Positions 33,201 through 43,038 are shown, counted from the first letter of the stretch. The stretch: DNA of 52,741 nucleotides from Alphaproteobacteria bacterium (GCA_017436325.1 JAFSDI010000010.1:1-52741); one strand, 5' to 3'. Notes: a model not told the origin generated them from the letters alone. Translations and numbers: made by a program.

Positions 33201-33839
33201 TTATTGTTGGGTGCGATTCAATAGTTTATATCCCTGCCCCCGTATTGTTATGATATCAAGATTAGATGATACTAAATTTAATTTCATACGCAAGCGTTTT
33301 GCAACCATCGGTGTGGCAGATGCAATATTGCCAATTGGACTAATTAACTGAATTAATAGCTTTTTTTCTTCGCCAGATAAATTTAATAGTGTTTTTTCGT
33401 TTGCTTCATGCGAAACTGTGAAAAATTCATCATTTGTAAAAATAAGACCATCTGGTGGTATTGGTGCAGATGTTGGGTTATGCTTTATTATGTTGTTTAA
33501 TCTTAAAATAAGTTCACGAAATTGAAATGGCTTTGCTAAATAATCGTTCGCGCCATATGATAGACCAGCAATTGTATTTTCTGCACCAGTCATTGCGGTT
33601 AGCATAATAATTGGGGTTTGGTTGCCGTTGTTTCGTAGTTTTTGTAAAAATGATAAGCCATCCATACCCGACATCATTCTGTCAAGAATAATCGCGTTAA
33701 CTGATATGCGTGACAATATTTTTTCTGCTGATTCCGCAGATTCTGCAGATAGTGTATTAAATCCTTCGTTACGCAAACCTTTTGTTAATGTGTCGCGTAA
33801 AATATTGTCGTCATCAATAACTAATATTGTGTTGTTCAT
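33201..33839 (-). CDS. OmpR-type response regulator
   Basis: 212 residues. Receiver domain with acidic pocket VIDDD (8-12), phosphoacceptor Asp53 (AIILDRMMSG), Thr in LTAMT and Lys in YLAKPF. C-terminal winged-helix domain ends RGQGYKLL. The wing region is short, but the recognition helix AKRLRMKLNL is present. Its start overlaps the end of the upstream exported-protein gene by four bases (ATGA). Confidence 0.92.
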   Translation of the reverse strand: MNNTILVIDDDNILRDTLTKGLRNEGFNTLSAESAESAEKILSRISVNAIILDRMMSGMDGLSFLQKLRNNGNQTPIIMLTAMTGAENTIAGLSYGANDYLAKPFQFRELILRLNNIIKHNPTSAPIPPDGLIFTNDEFFTVSHEANEKTLLNLSGEEKKLLIQLISPIGNIASATPMVAKRLRMKLNLVSSNLDIITIRGQGYKLLNRTQQ

Positions 33840-34753
33840 TTGTTTAAAGGTTCAACTGCATATTCGCCAGGTTGGATTGTACGTATCGCATTGTTTGCAC
33901 CAGACATATCTTCATCATAGGTTGCAGCGCGGAATTGCATATTGTCTGTTGCAAATTCTGTCTTGAATAATGCGTATCCTGTGCCACCACCAGTTGTTGG
34001 CCCCTGCATACCAAGGGAGTAATAGCCACCAAGAATACCATAATCAAGGTCAATATAATCTAGGCTTACGATTAAGGAAACACTGCTGATGCCGTCACTG
34101 GTCATATTACAGGAAAATTCACGATTCGATAAGACGGCTTCGGAATTTACAGGAACCATCAAATCCATAACAGTTGGTTCGCAAATACGACTAATTCCAT
34201 TTACTAAAAAATCGTATGTCATACCAACTGTGGCCTTGGATAAACCAGTTGATACACTAACTTGTGATATTGTTGCCTTGGGGATTTTAATCATTGCGTT
34301 TGCAATACCGCTGCGCACAGGGAATGATATACCTGACTGCAGGCAGTCACGTGAAAATGGATCTGCTTCACAAATATAAACACGTGAATGTGCGTTCATC
34401 ATAAACATATTTGCAAGGCTGTTGAATAAAAAAGAGCGTGTAATCCGATCGTTTAAACGTGTGCAGCCAAAATTACGACAAATAACCATAGGCTTGTTTG
34501 CAAACATAACCCCTGGGTGTTCATAGGCCTCTAAATCACGGGCGGCAACAATGTTGTCGTCATAATCTAAACTGTCTGCGCGTTCCATAAATTCTGTTTC
34601 CGGTATAAAATTAGGATCGTCAGGGTATGCATAATAAGATTGCACAGGCGTTTCTGTGTAAATTGTTTGAAAGTTTTCGTATACATAATCGTTCGCATGG
34701 GCAGAAATTCCCCATAAAATTGCGAAAATTGTACTGAAAATATACTTTTGCAT
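33836..34753 (-). CDS. Exported protein coupled to a two-component system, unknown
   Basis: 305 residues with a signal peptide ending Ile-Ser-Ala-His-Ala before Asn-Asp-Tyr. The mature protein has acidic, Tyr-rich segments near the start and cysteines in CRNFGC, CEADPFSRDC and later. A hydrophobic helical stretch lies near 160. The ending is beta-rich (IDLDYGILGGYYSLGMQG). First gene of the operon with the response regulator and kinase, overlapping by four bases, so it may be the periplasmic accessory or the sensed component. Promoter carries the start-site motif shared with the 15568 gene. Confidence 0.7.
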   Translation of the reverse strand: MQKYIFSTIFAILWGISAHANDYVYENFQTIYTETPVQSYYAYPDDPNFIPETEFMERADSLDYDDNIVAARDLEAYEHPGVMFANKPMVICRNFGCTRLNDRITRSFLFNSLANMFMMNAHSRVYICEADPFSRDCLQSGISFPVRSGIANAMIKIPKATISQVSVSTGLSKATVGMTYDFLVNGISRICEPTVMDLMVPVNSEAVLSNREFSCNMTSDGISSVSLIVSLDYIDLDYGILGGYYSLGMQGPTTGGGTGYALFKTEFATDNMQFRAATYDEDMSGANNAIRTIQPGEYAVEPLNK

Positions 34754-34770
34754 ATTGTTGCCTTTGGTTC

Positions 34771-34811
34771 TCTCTGACTGAATATTAGAACATTTTTAGT
34801 ATTTGTGTCAA
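34771..34811 (-). promoter_or_regulatory. Promoter with conserved start-site motif (copy 2)
   Basis: Minus strand: TTGACA (34811-34806), 18-bp spacer, TAATAT (34787-34782), then TCAGTCAGAGA. Same spacing and downstream bases as at 18342-18382, one mismatch in 18. Confidence 0.65.
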
Positions 34812-34892
34812 AATAAAAATTTTTATTGAAATTTGGTGTGGCTTTGTTCTAACGTTAAATAGTAAAATAATATATAAGAAAGGTTAAAAGGT

Positions 34893-35552
34893 ATGGTTGA
34901 TATCGTAATTTTAGGTGATTCTGGTAAACTGCACGCGGTTTATCATAAGTCTGCACAAGAAGCGGCGCCTTTGGCGGTCATTCTGTCAGGGAATCCACGT
35001 CAGAAATTTCATATGAATGACAGGGTTTCTTATGCTATGTTCCGTGCGTTTATGGATATTGGTTTTTCTGTTATCCGTTTCAATTATCGCGGTGTTGAGG
35101 ATTCTGAGGGGGTTATTGGAACAACTGCAGAAAATATGCTGGATATCGCGACTGTGATAGATTGGATTCAGAATAATAACGAAGATAGCGATAAAATATG
35201 GCTGGCAGGTCATCAGTTGGGCGCATGGTATGTGTTGCAAGCAATGATGCGCAGGCCAGAAATATCGGGATTTGCATTGGTGTCGCCTGATTCACAAGTG
35301 TCTGATTTTAGTTTCTTGTCACCAAGGCCGAATCGTGGATTGTTGTTACAGGGTATGATGGAATCTGATGAGGCGCGTGCGTTTGGTGTGCATCTGACAC
35401 AGGTTTTGAAAAAACAAGCACAAATAGATTTAGAAACTATTCGTGTAAAAGGTGCAGATGCATTGTATAGTCAACCGGCTGATTTGCGGCAAATGTATAA
35501 TGATTTGAAAGCGTATGTTGGACGCGAAAACGAAGAAGATAAGTTGTTGTAA
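34893..35552 (+). CDS. Alpha/beta hydrolase-fold protein lacking the nucleophile
   Basis: 219 residues. The fold resembles the COG2945 group (LSGNPRQKF..., [23 protein letters not shown]). The nucleophile elbow usually GxSxG reads GHQLG (106-110), with Gln108 in place of the catalytic serine. It is either a pseudoenzyme or uses another chemistry. An AAAGG site precedes the ATG. ruvB follows after four bases, suggesting co-transcription. Confidence 0.75.
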   Translation: MVDIVILGDSGKLHAVYHKSAQEAAPLAVILSGNPRQKFHMNDRVSYAMFRAFMDIGFSVIRFNYRGVEDSEGVIGTTAENMLDIATVIDWIQNNNEDSDKIWLAGHQLGAWYVLQAMMRRPEISGFALVSPDSQVSDFSFLSPRPNRGLLLQGMMESDEARAFGVHLTQVLKKQAQIDLETIRVKGADALYSQPADLRQMYNDLKAYVGRENEEDKLL

Positions 35553-35556
35553 AAAA

Positions 35557-36546
35557 ATGCAAAATAAAGAACGGTTTTTAGATGCTAATATTCCAGATGA
35601 ATTGGCGGGTTCTATTAGGCCACGTAGTTTGTCAGATTTTATTGGCCATGAAAGTTTAAAGCAGAATTTGTCTGTATTCGTTTCTGGGGCGCGTAATCGT
35701 GGCGAGGCAATGGATCACGTTTTGCTGTATGGCCCCCCAGGGTTAGGAAAAACAACTTTGGCACATATCGTTGCAAATGAACTGGGGACTAATTTTAGGG
35801 CAACATCTGCGCCAATGTTGACAAAGCAAGGCGATTTGGCGGCTATATTAACTTCGTTAGAGCCGATGGATGTGTTGTTTATTGATGAAATTCATCGCTT
35901 GCCAACAGCAATCGAAGAAGTTTTGTATTCTGCAATGGAAGATTTTAAACTGGATATTATGTTGGGTGAAGGCCCCAGTGCGAAAAGTGTGCGTATTGAC
36001 CTGCCCCCATTTACGTTGGTTGGGGCGACTACGCGTACTGGGTTGTTATCTAATCCGTTGCGTGATAGGTTTGGTATTGATTTGAGATTGACCTTTTATT
36101 CGCCGTCTGATTTGGCAAAAATTATTATGCGCAGTGCTAATATTCTGGGGATGCCAATCGATGAAGATGGGGCATTGATGTTGGCGCAATCTGCGCGGGG
36201 AACCCCACGTATCGCAAATAGATTGCTGAAACGTGCGCGTGACTTTGCAAGTGCGTTGGGAAAAAATCAAATTACAGCAGATACAATAAAGACAACATTG
36301 TTTCAATTGCATATAGATGAATGTGGCTTAGATGAAATTGACCGTGAATATATGAATATGATAATAAAGTTTTATGCGGGCGGTCCGGTTGGTATTGAAA
36401 ATCTGTCTGCGGCATTGTCTGAACCTGCGGATACAATCGAAGATGTTGTTGAGCCGTATTTGATGCAGTTGGGATTTGTTCAACGCACACCACGTGGTCG
36501 TATTATTACAGATGCTGGATATGCGCATTTGGGGCTGGAGAAATAG
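35557..36546 (+). CDS. ruvB: Holliday junction helicase RuvB
   Basis: AAA+ motor that drives branch migration with RuvA. 329 residues. Walker [13 protein letters not shown], Walker [10 protein letters not shown], the [19 protein letters not shown] sensor stretch and the C-terminal winged helix ([28 protein letters not shown]) are diagnostic. ATG 35557 is chosen because the longer frame to 35515 overlaps the previous gene. ruvA and ruvC are not in the window. Confidence 0.96.
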   Translation: MQNKERFLDANIPDELAGSIRPRSLSDFIGHESLKQNLSVFVSGARNRGEAMDHVLLYGPPGLGKTTLAHIVANELGTNFRATSAPMLTKQGDLAAILTSLEPMDVLFIDEIHRLPTAIEEVLYSAMEDFKLDIMLGEGPSAKSVRIDLPPFTLVGATTRTGLLSNPLRDRFGIDLRLTFYSPSDLAKIIMRSANILGMPIDEDGALMLAQSARGTPRIANRLLKRARDFASALGKNQITADTIKTTLFQLHIDECGLDEIDREYMNMIIKFYAGGPVGIENLSAALSEPADTIEDVVEPYLMQLGFVQRTPRGRIITDAGYAHLGLEK

Positions 36547-36552
36547 TTAATT

Positions 36553-36930
36553 ATGTATAAGATTCATAAATTTCCGTTTACAATCGCATTTGCGGATACA
36601 GACGCTGAGGGGATTGTGTATCACGCACGTTATCTGGAAATCGCAGAACGTGCAAGGATGAATTGGTTAAAAGGACATTTCTCGATTGGTGATGATGTGG
36701 GATTTGTTGTAAAAGAATTAAATATAAAGTATTTTATGCCACTTATATTAAGTGATGAGGTCATAGTTGAAACAGTTATGGTTGAAGCTGGGGCAGCGGT
36801 TGTTAAAATTGAACAAAAATTTGTAAAAAATGATTCTGTTTATGCTATAATAAACCTTAAGGTTGCGTATTTGGGAAAGGATATGCGGCCAAAACGGATT
36901 CCAGAAGAGTTTATAAAAGAGTTAATGTAA
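36553..36930 (+). CDS. ybgC: YbgC-type acyl-CoA thioesterase, Tol-Pal associated
   Basis: 125 residues, hot-dog fold. FADTDAEGIVYHARYLEIAERAR carries the catalytic aspartate and the Tyr/His of the 4-hydroxybenzoyl-CoA thioesterase family. tolQ follows, the standard gene order of the tol-pal cluster. YbgC is thought to act on acyl-CoA/ACP near the inner membrane. Confidence 0.93.
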   Translation: MYKIHKFPFTIAFADTDAEGIVYHARYLEIAERARMNWLKGHFSIGDDVGFVVKELNIKYFMPLILSDEVIVETVMVEAGAAVVKIEQKFVKNDSVYAIINLKVAYLGKDMRPKRIPEEFIKELM

Positions 36931-36950
36931 AAAAAGAAAGGAAAGAAAAA

Positions 36951-37442
36951 ATGGAAAATAATTTTTCGTTGTTGTCATTGTTTACTGGTGATTGGATGAC
37001 AATTTTTGTGTCGATTGTTTTGTTGGGGTTTAGTGTTTTTTCTTGGGCAATTATTGTTGAAAAAATTAGATTATGGCATACAGTTAAAAGAAACCCTGTT
37101 AAGGTGAAGAATTCTGATGATTTATCTGTTGCAGCAGATAAATTAATTCGTCCTTTTGATAAGAATTTATGGTTTTTGTCGATGGTTGCATATATTTCAC
37201 CCTTTATTGGTTTGTTTGGTACTGTGTGGGGGGTTATGGATTCGTTTGCGGCGATTGGGGTTAATCAATCTGTTAGCATTGGTGTTATTGCCCCAGGGTT
37301 GGCTGTTGCATTGGGTACGACTGCGTTAGGGTTAATTGCAGCTGTGCCTGCAGCAATTGCACATCAATATTTTGCAAAAAAATCTGATGATTTATATGAT
37401 AGTTTGGTTGAGTCAACTTGTGAATTAAAGTCTAAAAAGTAA
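36951..37442 (+). CDS. tolQ: TolQ, short form
   Basis: Proton-channel subunit that energises the Tol-Pal envelope system. 163 residues versus about 220-240 normally. First span about 14-37, second about 73-100 (ISPFIGLFGTVWGVMDSF), third about 112-136 (IAPGLAVALGTTALGLIAAVPA), all matching TolQ. The cytoplasmic loop between spans 1 and 2 is only about 35 residues, where around 100 is usual. The frame is intact, so this is a compact variant, not an interruption. Good AAAGGAAAG site; tolR starts 11 bases downstream. Confidence 0.9.
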   Translation: MENNFSLLSLFTGDWMTIFVSIVLLGFSVFSWAIIVEKIRLWHTVKRNPVKVKNSDDLSVAADKLIRPFDKNLWFLSMVAYISPFIGLFGTVWGVMDSFAAIGVNQSVSIGVIAPGLAVALGTTALGLIAAVPAAIAHQYFAKKSDDLYDSLVESTCELKSKK

Positions 37443-37453
37443 GGGTGTAAGGT

Positions 37454-37852
37454 ATGTCAAGATTAAGACGTAGACAGACGGATGCCGCTATACAGTTGAC
37501 CCCGATGATTGATGTTATGACTGTGTTGTTGGCGGTCTTTATGGTTACAACACCGATGATGACAACAGGTATAGATTTGGAATTGCCACGTGCAGGTGCG
37601 TCTGCAATTACGGGTGCTGATCACGCAATTCAAATAAGTGTAGATTCAAATGGTCGGTATTTCTTGTCAGAAATGGAATTGTCGCCTGATGAGGTTGTAA
37701 AGCGTGCGATTGCAATGCGTGGCGAAAATCCGCAATTAACAATAATGATAAGTGGTGATACGCATACTGATTATGGGGCAGTTATGTCAATGATGGGAAA
37801 ACTAAAAGATGCAGGTTTTCAAAAAGTTGGATTGCGTACACAACCGGAATAA
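37454..37852 (+). CDS. tolR: TolR
   Basis: 132 residues. A single membrane span with PMIDVMTVLLAVFMVTTPMM, including the proton-carrying Asp, then a periplasmic dimer domain ending in a KVGLRT strand. Works with TolQ to use the proton motive force for outer-membrane constriction at division. Confidence 0.94.
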   Translation: MSRLRRRQTDAAIQLTPMIDVMTVLLAVFMVTTPMMTTGIDLELPRAGASAITGADHAIQISVDSNGRYFLSEMELSPDEVVKRAIAMRGENPQLTIMISGDTHTDYGAVMSMMGKLKDAGFQKVGLRTQPE

Positions 37853-37855
37853 GTT

Positions 37856-38635
37856 ATGGCAAAATTTAATTTGTTTTCTGCAGAAAATTTGTTGATGTCT
37901 GTGTGTGGGCATTTGGTTTTGTGCGCGATTATGATTACTTCGTTTGTCGTGGTGTTAAATCGTGCGCAGTTGGTTGCGCCTGATAGAATTCAAATTATGG
38001 AAATTGATTTGAATGATGTTGTCGTTTCGGGCGATGAAACAAAATTGTATAATGTTGGACAAGTCGCAGAGCCTGAGCCAAAAGTACAGGATGTTGTGCC
38101 AGAACAAAATGAATCACAGCCAGTAAAAGATTCAGAACCAGTGGAAGAACCAGAAGAAATAATTGCACCGACACTGGTTGAAGAAAAAAAAGTTGAAGAA
38201 CAACCAGAAAAGATAAAAGAAGAACCTGAAAAAAAAGAATCTAAACCTGTGGAAAAAATTCAAACACCAAAGAAAAAACGAGTTATTCGTGTTAATCGTG
38301 AGGTTTTATCGCTGGAAAGAACGTTGACGGTATCTGTTGTTGATGCACTGCGTGTTGCAATGACAAGGTGTTGGGTGATTGATACCACGCGGTCGGATAT
38401 TAAAGATATTCGGGCGGTTGCGCATTTGACATTGCGTAGAAACGGTACTGTGCGTGATGTTTGGTTTGAATCTGCTGCGCGCGCAGATACAGATATGGCA
38501 TTTGCATATGTGTTGGATACTATTCGTAATGCAATAAATGTGTGTCAACCGTTTCGTATGTTGCCGAAAAATGAATTTTCAAAATGGGAAAAGATACAAT
38601 TGACCTTTTATCCAACCCAAGGCAAGGTTATGTGA
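37856..38635 (+). CDS. tolA: TolA-like energy transducer
   Basis: 259 residues. One N-terminal span (VCGHLVLCAIMITSFVVVLN), a Pro/Glu/Lys-rich periplasmic linker, and a C-terminal domain from about 165 with CWVIDTTRSD and LRRNGTVRDVWFE that fits TolA/TonB C-terminal folds. Starts three bases after tolR. tolB and pal do not follow; the next gene is rnpB on the other strand. Confidence 0.85.
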   Translation: MAKFNLFSAENLLMSVCGHLVLCAIMITSFVVVLNRAQLVAPDRIQIMEIDLNDVVVSGDETKLYNVGQVAEPEPKVQDVVPEQNESQPVKDSEPVEEPEEIIAPTLVEEKKVEEQPEKIKEEPEKKESKPVEKIQTPKKKRVIRVNREVLSLERTLTVSVVDALRVAMTRCWVIDTTRSDIKDIRAVAHLTLRRNGTVRDVWFESAARADTDMAFAYVLDTIRNAINVCQPFRMLPKNEFSKWEKIQLTFYPTQGKVM

Positions 38636-38649
38636 TAGTTGTATGTAAA

Positions 38650-39009
38650 AAAATACACGCGCCCGCAGGCGCGTGCAGCAGATACACATATAAGCCGGAT
38701 TCTGTTCTGCCACCAGCCCAGTATGTTTCGCATACCATTCTGTGGTAGTGGACATGATTAATCTGCAAATCTCATTACTGAGAAATGTCAAGCCTTCTAC
38801 CCGCCCCTAAACGTGGGACCCGTAAGTGGGGCCTATTTGAAGTTGCTGCACGCAGAGATTGCCCGTTTCACTCGAATTTAATCGTTTACGTCACTGTTGC
38901 TCTAATCGTCAGGTCGCCCTGCCCGGTATATTAGCCGGTGCGCCGTCCCATGCAGTCCGGACTTTCCTCTGGCTTTTTGAGGGCCAGCCATGTCCCGCGT
39001 ATCTTACAG
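38650..39009 (-). ncRNA. rnpB: RNase P RNA (bacterial type A)
   Basis: Minus strand. Contains the diagnostic GAGGAAAGTCCGGACT near the 5' end and ACAGAATCCGGCTTAT near the 3' end, which form the P4 pairing, plus the P1-P3 GC-rich stems. The 3' end is a strong hairpin (ACGCGCCTGCGGGCGCGT, about 38657-38676) and a U run serving as terminator. A TTGAAA / TATTAT promoter lies just upstream (about 39016-39043). The catalytic RNA matures tRNA 5' ends. Confidence 0.95.
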
Positions 39010-39093
39010 TGCACTATAATAGCATTTTTTTTATTCGTTTCAACACTTTTATTCTTTTTTTTATATTTGGTTAAGAAAATATGACTATTGCCC

Positions 39094-39121
39094 CTTGAAA
39101 AGTTTTTTTGCATAACTATAT
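39094..39121 (+). promoter_or_regulatory. Candidate heat-shock promoter of dnaK
   Basis: CTTGAA (39094-39099), 16-bp spacer, CTATAT (39116-39121), matching the alphaproteobacterial RpoH pattern CTTGAA / CYTATNT. A sigma70 reading of the same bases is possible. Confidence 0.5.
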
Positions 39122-39157
39122 CGTAGGTAAATAATTTTTAACTTAGGAGTGAAAAAA

Positions 39158-41050
39158 ATGGGAAAAGTATTAGGTATTGATTTGGGTACCACTAATTCAG
39201 CAATGGCTTTTATGGATGGTGCAGATCCAAAAATTATTGAAAATGCAGAAGGACAACGTACAACACCATCTGTGGTTGCATTAACATCGAATGGTGAGCA
39301 ATTGGTTGGAATTACTGCAAAAAATCAAGCGGTTACAAACCCTGAAAATACTATTTATGAAATTAAGCGATTGATGGGATTGCGTTTTGATAGTCCTGCG
39401 GTAAAGGAAATTGCAGCACGTGTCCCTTATAAAATTGTTGCGGGTGATAATGGTGACGCATGGGTTGAAATGGAAGGTAAAAAATATGCGCCTTCACAGA
39501 TTTCAGCGATGATTTTGGCAAAGTTAAAAAAAGACGCAGAAAGTTATTTGGGCGAACCTGTGACAGATGCGGTTATTACTGTGCCTGCATATTTTAATGA
39601 TTCACAACGTCAGGCTACAAAAGATGCGGGGCGTATCGCGGGGCTGAATGTTTTGCGTATTGTTAATGAGCCAACTGCGGCAGCATTAGCATATGGTCTG
39701 GATAAAGATAAAGACGGTATTATTGCTGTTTATGACCTTGGTGGTGGTACATTTGACGTTTCTATCTTGGAAATTGTTGATGGTGTATTCGAAGTAAAAT
39801 CAACAAACGGTGATACTGCGTTGGGCGGTTCGGATTTTGATGCACGTATTTTGGAACACTTAATTGCAGAATTTAAAGCACAGACAGGTATTGATTTGTC
39901 TGGTGATAAATTGGCATTGCAACGTTTGAAAGAAGCGGCAGAAAAAGCGAAGATTGAACTATCGTCAAAAACAAGTACAGATATTAATTTGCCTTATTTG
40001 ACCGCAGACGCAACAGGACCAAAGCACTTTAACACAACGTTGACACGCGCAAAGTTAGAATCATTGGTTGCTGATTTGATTGAACGTACAATTGAGCCTT
40101 GTAAAAAAGCATTGAAAGATGCGGGCTTGGAAAAATCACAAATTAATGAGGTTATTTTGGTTGGTGGTCAAACACGTATGCCAAAGGTTGCAGAAACAGT
40201 AAAAGAATTTTTTGGTCGTGAACCACACAAAGGCGTTAACCCAGATGAAGTTGTCGGTATGGGCGCAGCTATTCAAGGTGGTGTTTTAAAAGGCGATGTA
40301 AAAGATGTTTTATTATTGGATGTGACACCTTTGTCATTGGGTATTGAAACATTGGGTGGTGTATTTACACGACTGATTGACCGTAATACAACAATTCCAA
40401 CCAAAAAGTCACAGGTGTTCAGTACCGCAGAAGATAATCAATCTGCTGTGACAATTCGCGTATTCCAAGGTGAACGTGATATGGCCGCAGATAATAAATT
40501 ATTGGGACAATTTAATCTGGAAGGTATTGCCCCTGCCCCACGTGGTATGCCACAAATTGAGGTTTCTTTTGATATTGACGCAAATGGTATTGTTCACGTG
40601 TCTGCAAAAGATAAAGGTACAGGTAAAGAACAAGCGATTTCTATTAAATCTGATGGCGGATTAAGTGAAGATGAAATAAAACGTATGGTCGATGAGGCCG
40701 CTGCAAATGCCGAAGAAGATAAAAAGAAACGCGAATTGGCAGAAGCAAGAAATACCGCAGAAACCGCTGTGTTTAGTATTGAAAAATCATTGAAAGAACA
40801 CGGTGATAAAATTAGCGAAGATGAAAAGAAAGCTATCGAAGATGCCAAACAGGTATTAAGCGATGAACTGGCCAAGGTAGATGCAACTGTAGAATCTTTG
40901 AAAGAAAAAACAGAAGCGTTGACAGAAAAAGCAATGAAACTGGGCGAGGCAGTTTATAAAGCTGCACAGGCCGAACAAGCCAATCAGGGTGCAGAAGAAA
41001 AGAAAAATGAAGATGGCACTGTTGATGCAGACTTTTCAGAAAAGAAATAA
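39158..41050 (+). CDS. dnaK: Chaperone DnaK (Hsp70)
   Basis: 630 residues. ATPase domain with [12 protein letters not shown] at the start, [16 protein letters not shown] and [14 protein letters not shown]; interdomain linker [19 protein letters not shown]; then substrate-binding and lid domains. Refolds client proteins with DnaJ and GrpE. ATG 39158 is chosen for the TAGGAGT site eight bases upstream; a GTG at 39149 is in frame but sits on that site. dnaJ and grpE are not adjacent. Candidate RpoH promoter upstream, terminator downstream. Confidence 0.98.
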   Translation: MGKVLGIDLGTTNSAMAFMDGADPKIIENAEGQRTTPSVVALTSNGEQLVGITAKNQAVTNPENTIYEIKRLMGLRFDSPAVKEIAARVPYKIVAGDNGDAWVEMEGKKYAPSQISAMILAKLKKDAESYLGEPVTDAVITVPAYFNDSQRQATKDAGRIAGLNVLRIVNEPTAAALAYGLDKDKDGIIAVYDLGGGTFDVSILEIVDGVFEVKSTNGDTALGGSDFDARILEHLIAEFKAQTGIDLSGDKLALQRLKEAAEKAKIELSSKTSTDINLPYLTADATGPKHFNTTLTRAKLESLVADLIERTIEPCKKALKDAGLEKSQINEVILVGGQTRMPKVAETVKEFFGREPHKGVNPDEVVGMGAAIQGGVLKGDVKDVLLLDVTPLSLGIETLGGVFTRLIDRNTTIPTKKSQVFSTAEDNQSAVTIRVFQGERDMAADNKLLGQFNLEGIAPAPRGMPQIEVSFDIDANGIVHVSAKDKGTGKEQAISIKSDGGLSEDEIKRMVDEAAANAEEDKKKRELAEARNTAETAVFSIEKSLKEHGDKISEDEKKAIEDAKQVLSDELAKVDATVESLKEKTEALTEKAMKLGEAVYKAAQAEQANQGAEEKKNEDGTVDADFSEKK

Positions 41051-41068
41051 AAAATAATGTATAAAAGA

Positions 41069-41104
41069 AAAATCCCCATTGTGAATTGTATGGGGATTTT
41101 TTTC
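41069..41104 (+). terminator. Terminator of dnaK
   Basis: AATCCCCAT...ATGGGGATT hairpin followed by a long T run. Confidence 0.88.
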
Positions 41105-41162
41105 TTTGGTTTGATGCTTGTTTATGATACTGTTATTATTAGTGATAAACTAAGGATTTATT

Positions 41163-42428
41163 ATGAAAAATCAATTTAATAAAGCTAATGATAATTTAAA
41201 TAAAATAATGCTTGAAAATGATGAACTTTATATGGCTGATAAGAAGAATTGGTTGTTGGTGCATTGCACACATTATATGCCACAAATAAATAAAAATGGC
41301 GAATTATTTATTCAAAATACTGCTGCGGCAACAGGTGGCGAAATCCCTAGGGCAACTGTGCATTTTACGTTGAATCATACAGTGGTGGCAAATAATGGTG
41401 GATCGTGGACAGATAAAGGAATTGTTATACTGGCCCCATATGATTCACTGGTTGAAAAAAATAATAAGCCAGCAGGATTTAAAATTGACGATACTTTCTT
41501 TTCTGTTGGGGCTGATGCAGGTTTGATTTTGCCAGAAAATTCACGAATAGTAAAACCGGTAAATGATGGACCGTTGTATCAAATAGGTGAAAAAGTATCA
41601 ACATATAAAACAGATAATTTTACTGATGATGAAATTGAATTGATAAAATCATGGATGCCGTATCGGACTTTGCAGGATTATGATAGGTATGATAAGGGTG
41701 ATGTTGATAATGCTGAATTGCAAATAGTGTTGCAATTAATGCCAGCAGAAATCGTTAAGTCTTATGAAATAGCAAAGGATAAAAAGGCATTTATTAAAGG
41801 TTTTTATGAAGAGCAGAAATATGAAATCTTAAATTCGGTATTAAGAGATAATGTTGTTGCGGAAACTGCAAAAAAAATGGGATACAGAACAATCGCGCGT
41901 AATGAAAGTAATTTGTGGGATGTTGATAGAAAAATGCAATCTGTTGCATTGCGTGATGGGCTGTATATCGGAAGTCATGCAGGTTCTTTTTATTCCGAAG
42001 CAGAAGATTATGGATTGCATTTGGTTGATCAATTGGATAAATTGAGTAACGCAGAAAAAAATGAAGATTTCATAAATATATTGTATAAAAATACTTTTAT
42101 TTCCAGATTGATTCTAACAAATGAAACTGATTACAAAAATGTTGTATATTCTCAGTATGAAAAGAAATTTACAGAATATCTAAATAATTATAAAGAAAGT
42201 AGAAGAACAGGTATATATGTAAATGCTTTATTAAAACAATCTTTTGGAAAACGTATTCTAAAATTTGATAAGAATTTATATGTCGCTTTGAAAAAAAATG
42301 CAGATGTTTTGGCACAAAAAATCGAAAAAACTTTTAATGTTTTAGATAAGAAGTTTGGTATGAAAGAGATAAAAAAACATCTTAATACAAGAATTTATTC
42401 TGATGTTGAAAAGTCTTGGCGTGTCTGA
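41163..42428 (+). CDS. Unknown protein, soluble
   Basis: 421 residues, no signal peptide. The first half has beta-rich conserved-looking stretches: WLLVHCTHYMPQ, ATVHFTLNHTVVANNGGSW and IVILAPYDSL. A helical second half is rich in Lys, Asn and Tyr with KQSFGKRILKF. The pattern of short strands with His/Gly-rich turns could belong to an enzyme fold, but I recognise no family. An AAGGATTT site is near the ATG. Single gene after the dnaK terminator. Confidence 0.65.
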   Translation: MKNQFNKANDNLNKIMLENDELYMADKKNWLLVHCTHYMPQINKNGELFIQNTAAATGGEIPRATVHFTLNHTVVANNGGSWTDKGIVILAPYDSLVEKNNKPAGFKIDDTFFSVGADAGLILPENSRIVKPVNDGPLYQIGEKVSTYKTDNFTDDEIELIKSWMPYRTLQDYDRYDKGDVDNAELQIVLQLMPAEIVKSYEIAKDKKAFIKGFYEEQKYEILNSVLRDNVVAETAKKMGYRTIARNESNLWDVDRKMQSVALRDGLYIGSHAGSFYSEAEDYGLHLVDQLDKLSNAEKNEDFINILYKNTFISRLILTNETDYKNVVYSQYEKKFTEYLNNYKESRRTGIYVNALLKQSFGKRILKFDKNLYVALKKNADVLAQKIEKTFNVLDKKFGMKEIKKHLNTRIYSDVEKSWRV

Positions 42429-42519
42429 TTGTTATTATGGTTTTTTTGTGATTTTTTTATTGTTTTTTTATAAATATCGTGTTAAATATGCCTGAATTTT
42501 AATAAAAAAAGGTAAAAAT

Positions 42520-43008
42520 ATGGATTTAGTTGTTTTGCATGCAATTGAAAATGTTTGTAATGAAAAAGTAAACTATGATACGTCTATGGGGTATTTTAGT
42601 TTGCAGACAAAGAACGCTGCGGATTTATCATTGGACGAAGCAGATGTTGCAGGTATTTTGAATGAAATAGAATATATGTCAACAGTGCGATTTGATAAAA
42701 AACGTAGAGAAAAGATTCTTGCTGATTTAAAAGGTAAAAGAATAACTGTTGCTGATTTTATACGCAAGATGGAAACTCAATCACTGTTGGTGCTTACAGA
42801 ACGTGTGGCGGAAAGAAATTCAGTTGCAAAACCGAAGCCATTGAATACGCCTATGAAAATAAAAACAAGTGGGACACGTTGTTTCTTGACAGAAGAAAAA
42901 TGTGATAAAATACCAAAAGATATAAGTGTTAATGTTGAAGAGTTTTGTTTAAAATCAAATTGTAAAATCGCAAAAAATTTTTTTGATTTTGTTGAAAGAA
43001 TGAGATAA
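42520..43008 (+). CDS. Small Cys-containing protein, unknown
   Basis: 162 residues, cytosolic. The N-terminal half is helical and charged (LSLDEADVAGILNEIEYM, KKRREKILADLKGKRITV). The C-terminal third has CFLTEEKC and FCLKSNCKIAK, two CX5C-like pairs. AAAGG site. Ends on a terminator shared with pfkA. Not recognised; similar Cys spacing to other small proteins here may be coincidental. Confidence 0.6.
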   Translation: MDLVVLHAIENVCNEKVNYDTSMGYFSLQTKNAADLSLDEADVAGILNEIEYMSTVRFDKKRREKILADLKGKRITVADFIRKMETQSLLVLTERVAERNSVAKPKPLNTPMKIKTSGTRCFLTEEKCDKIPKDISVNVEEFCLKSNCKIAKNFFDFVERMR

Positions 43009-43038
43009 AAAGAATGCCCGTTTGGGCATTCTTTTTTA
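43009..43038 (+). terminator. Bidirectional terminator between 42520 and pfkA
   Basis: AGAATGCCC gttt GGGCATTCT hairpin with a T run, between convergent genes. Confidence 0.85.
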
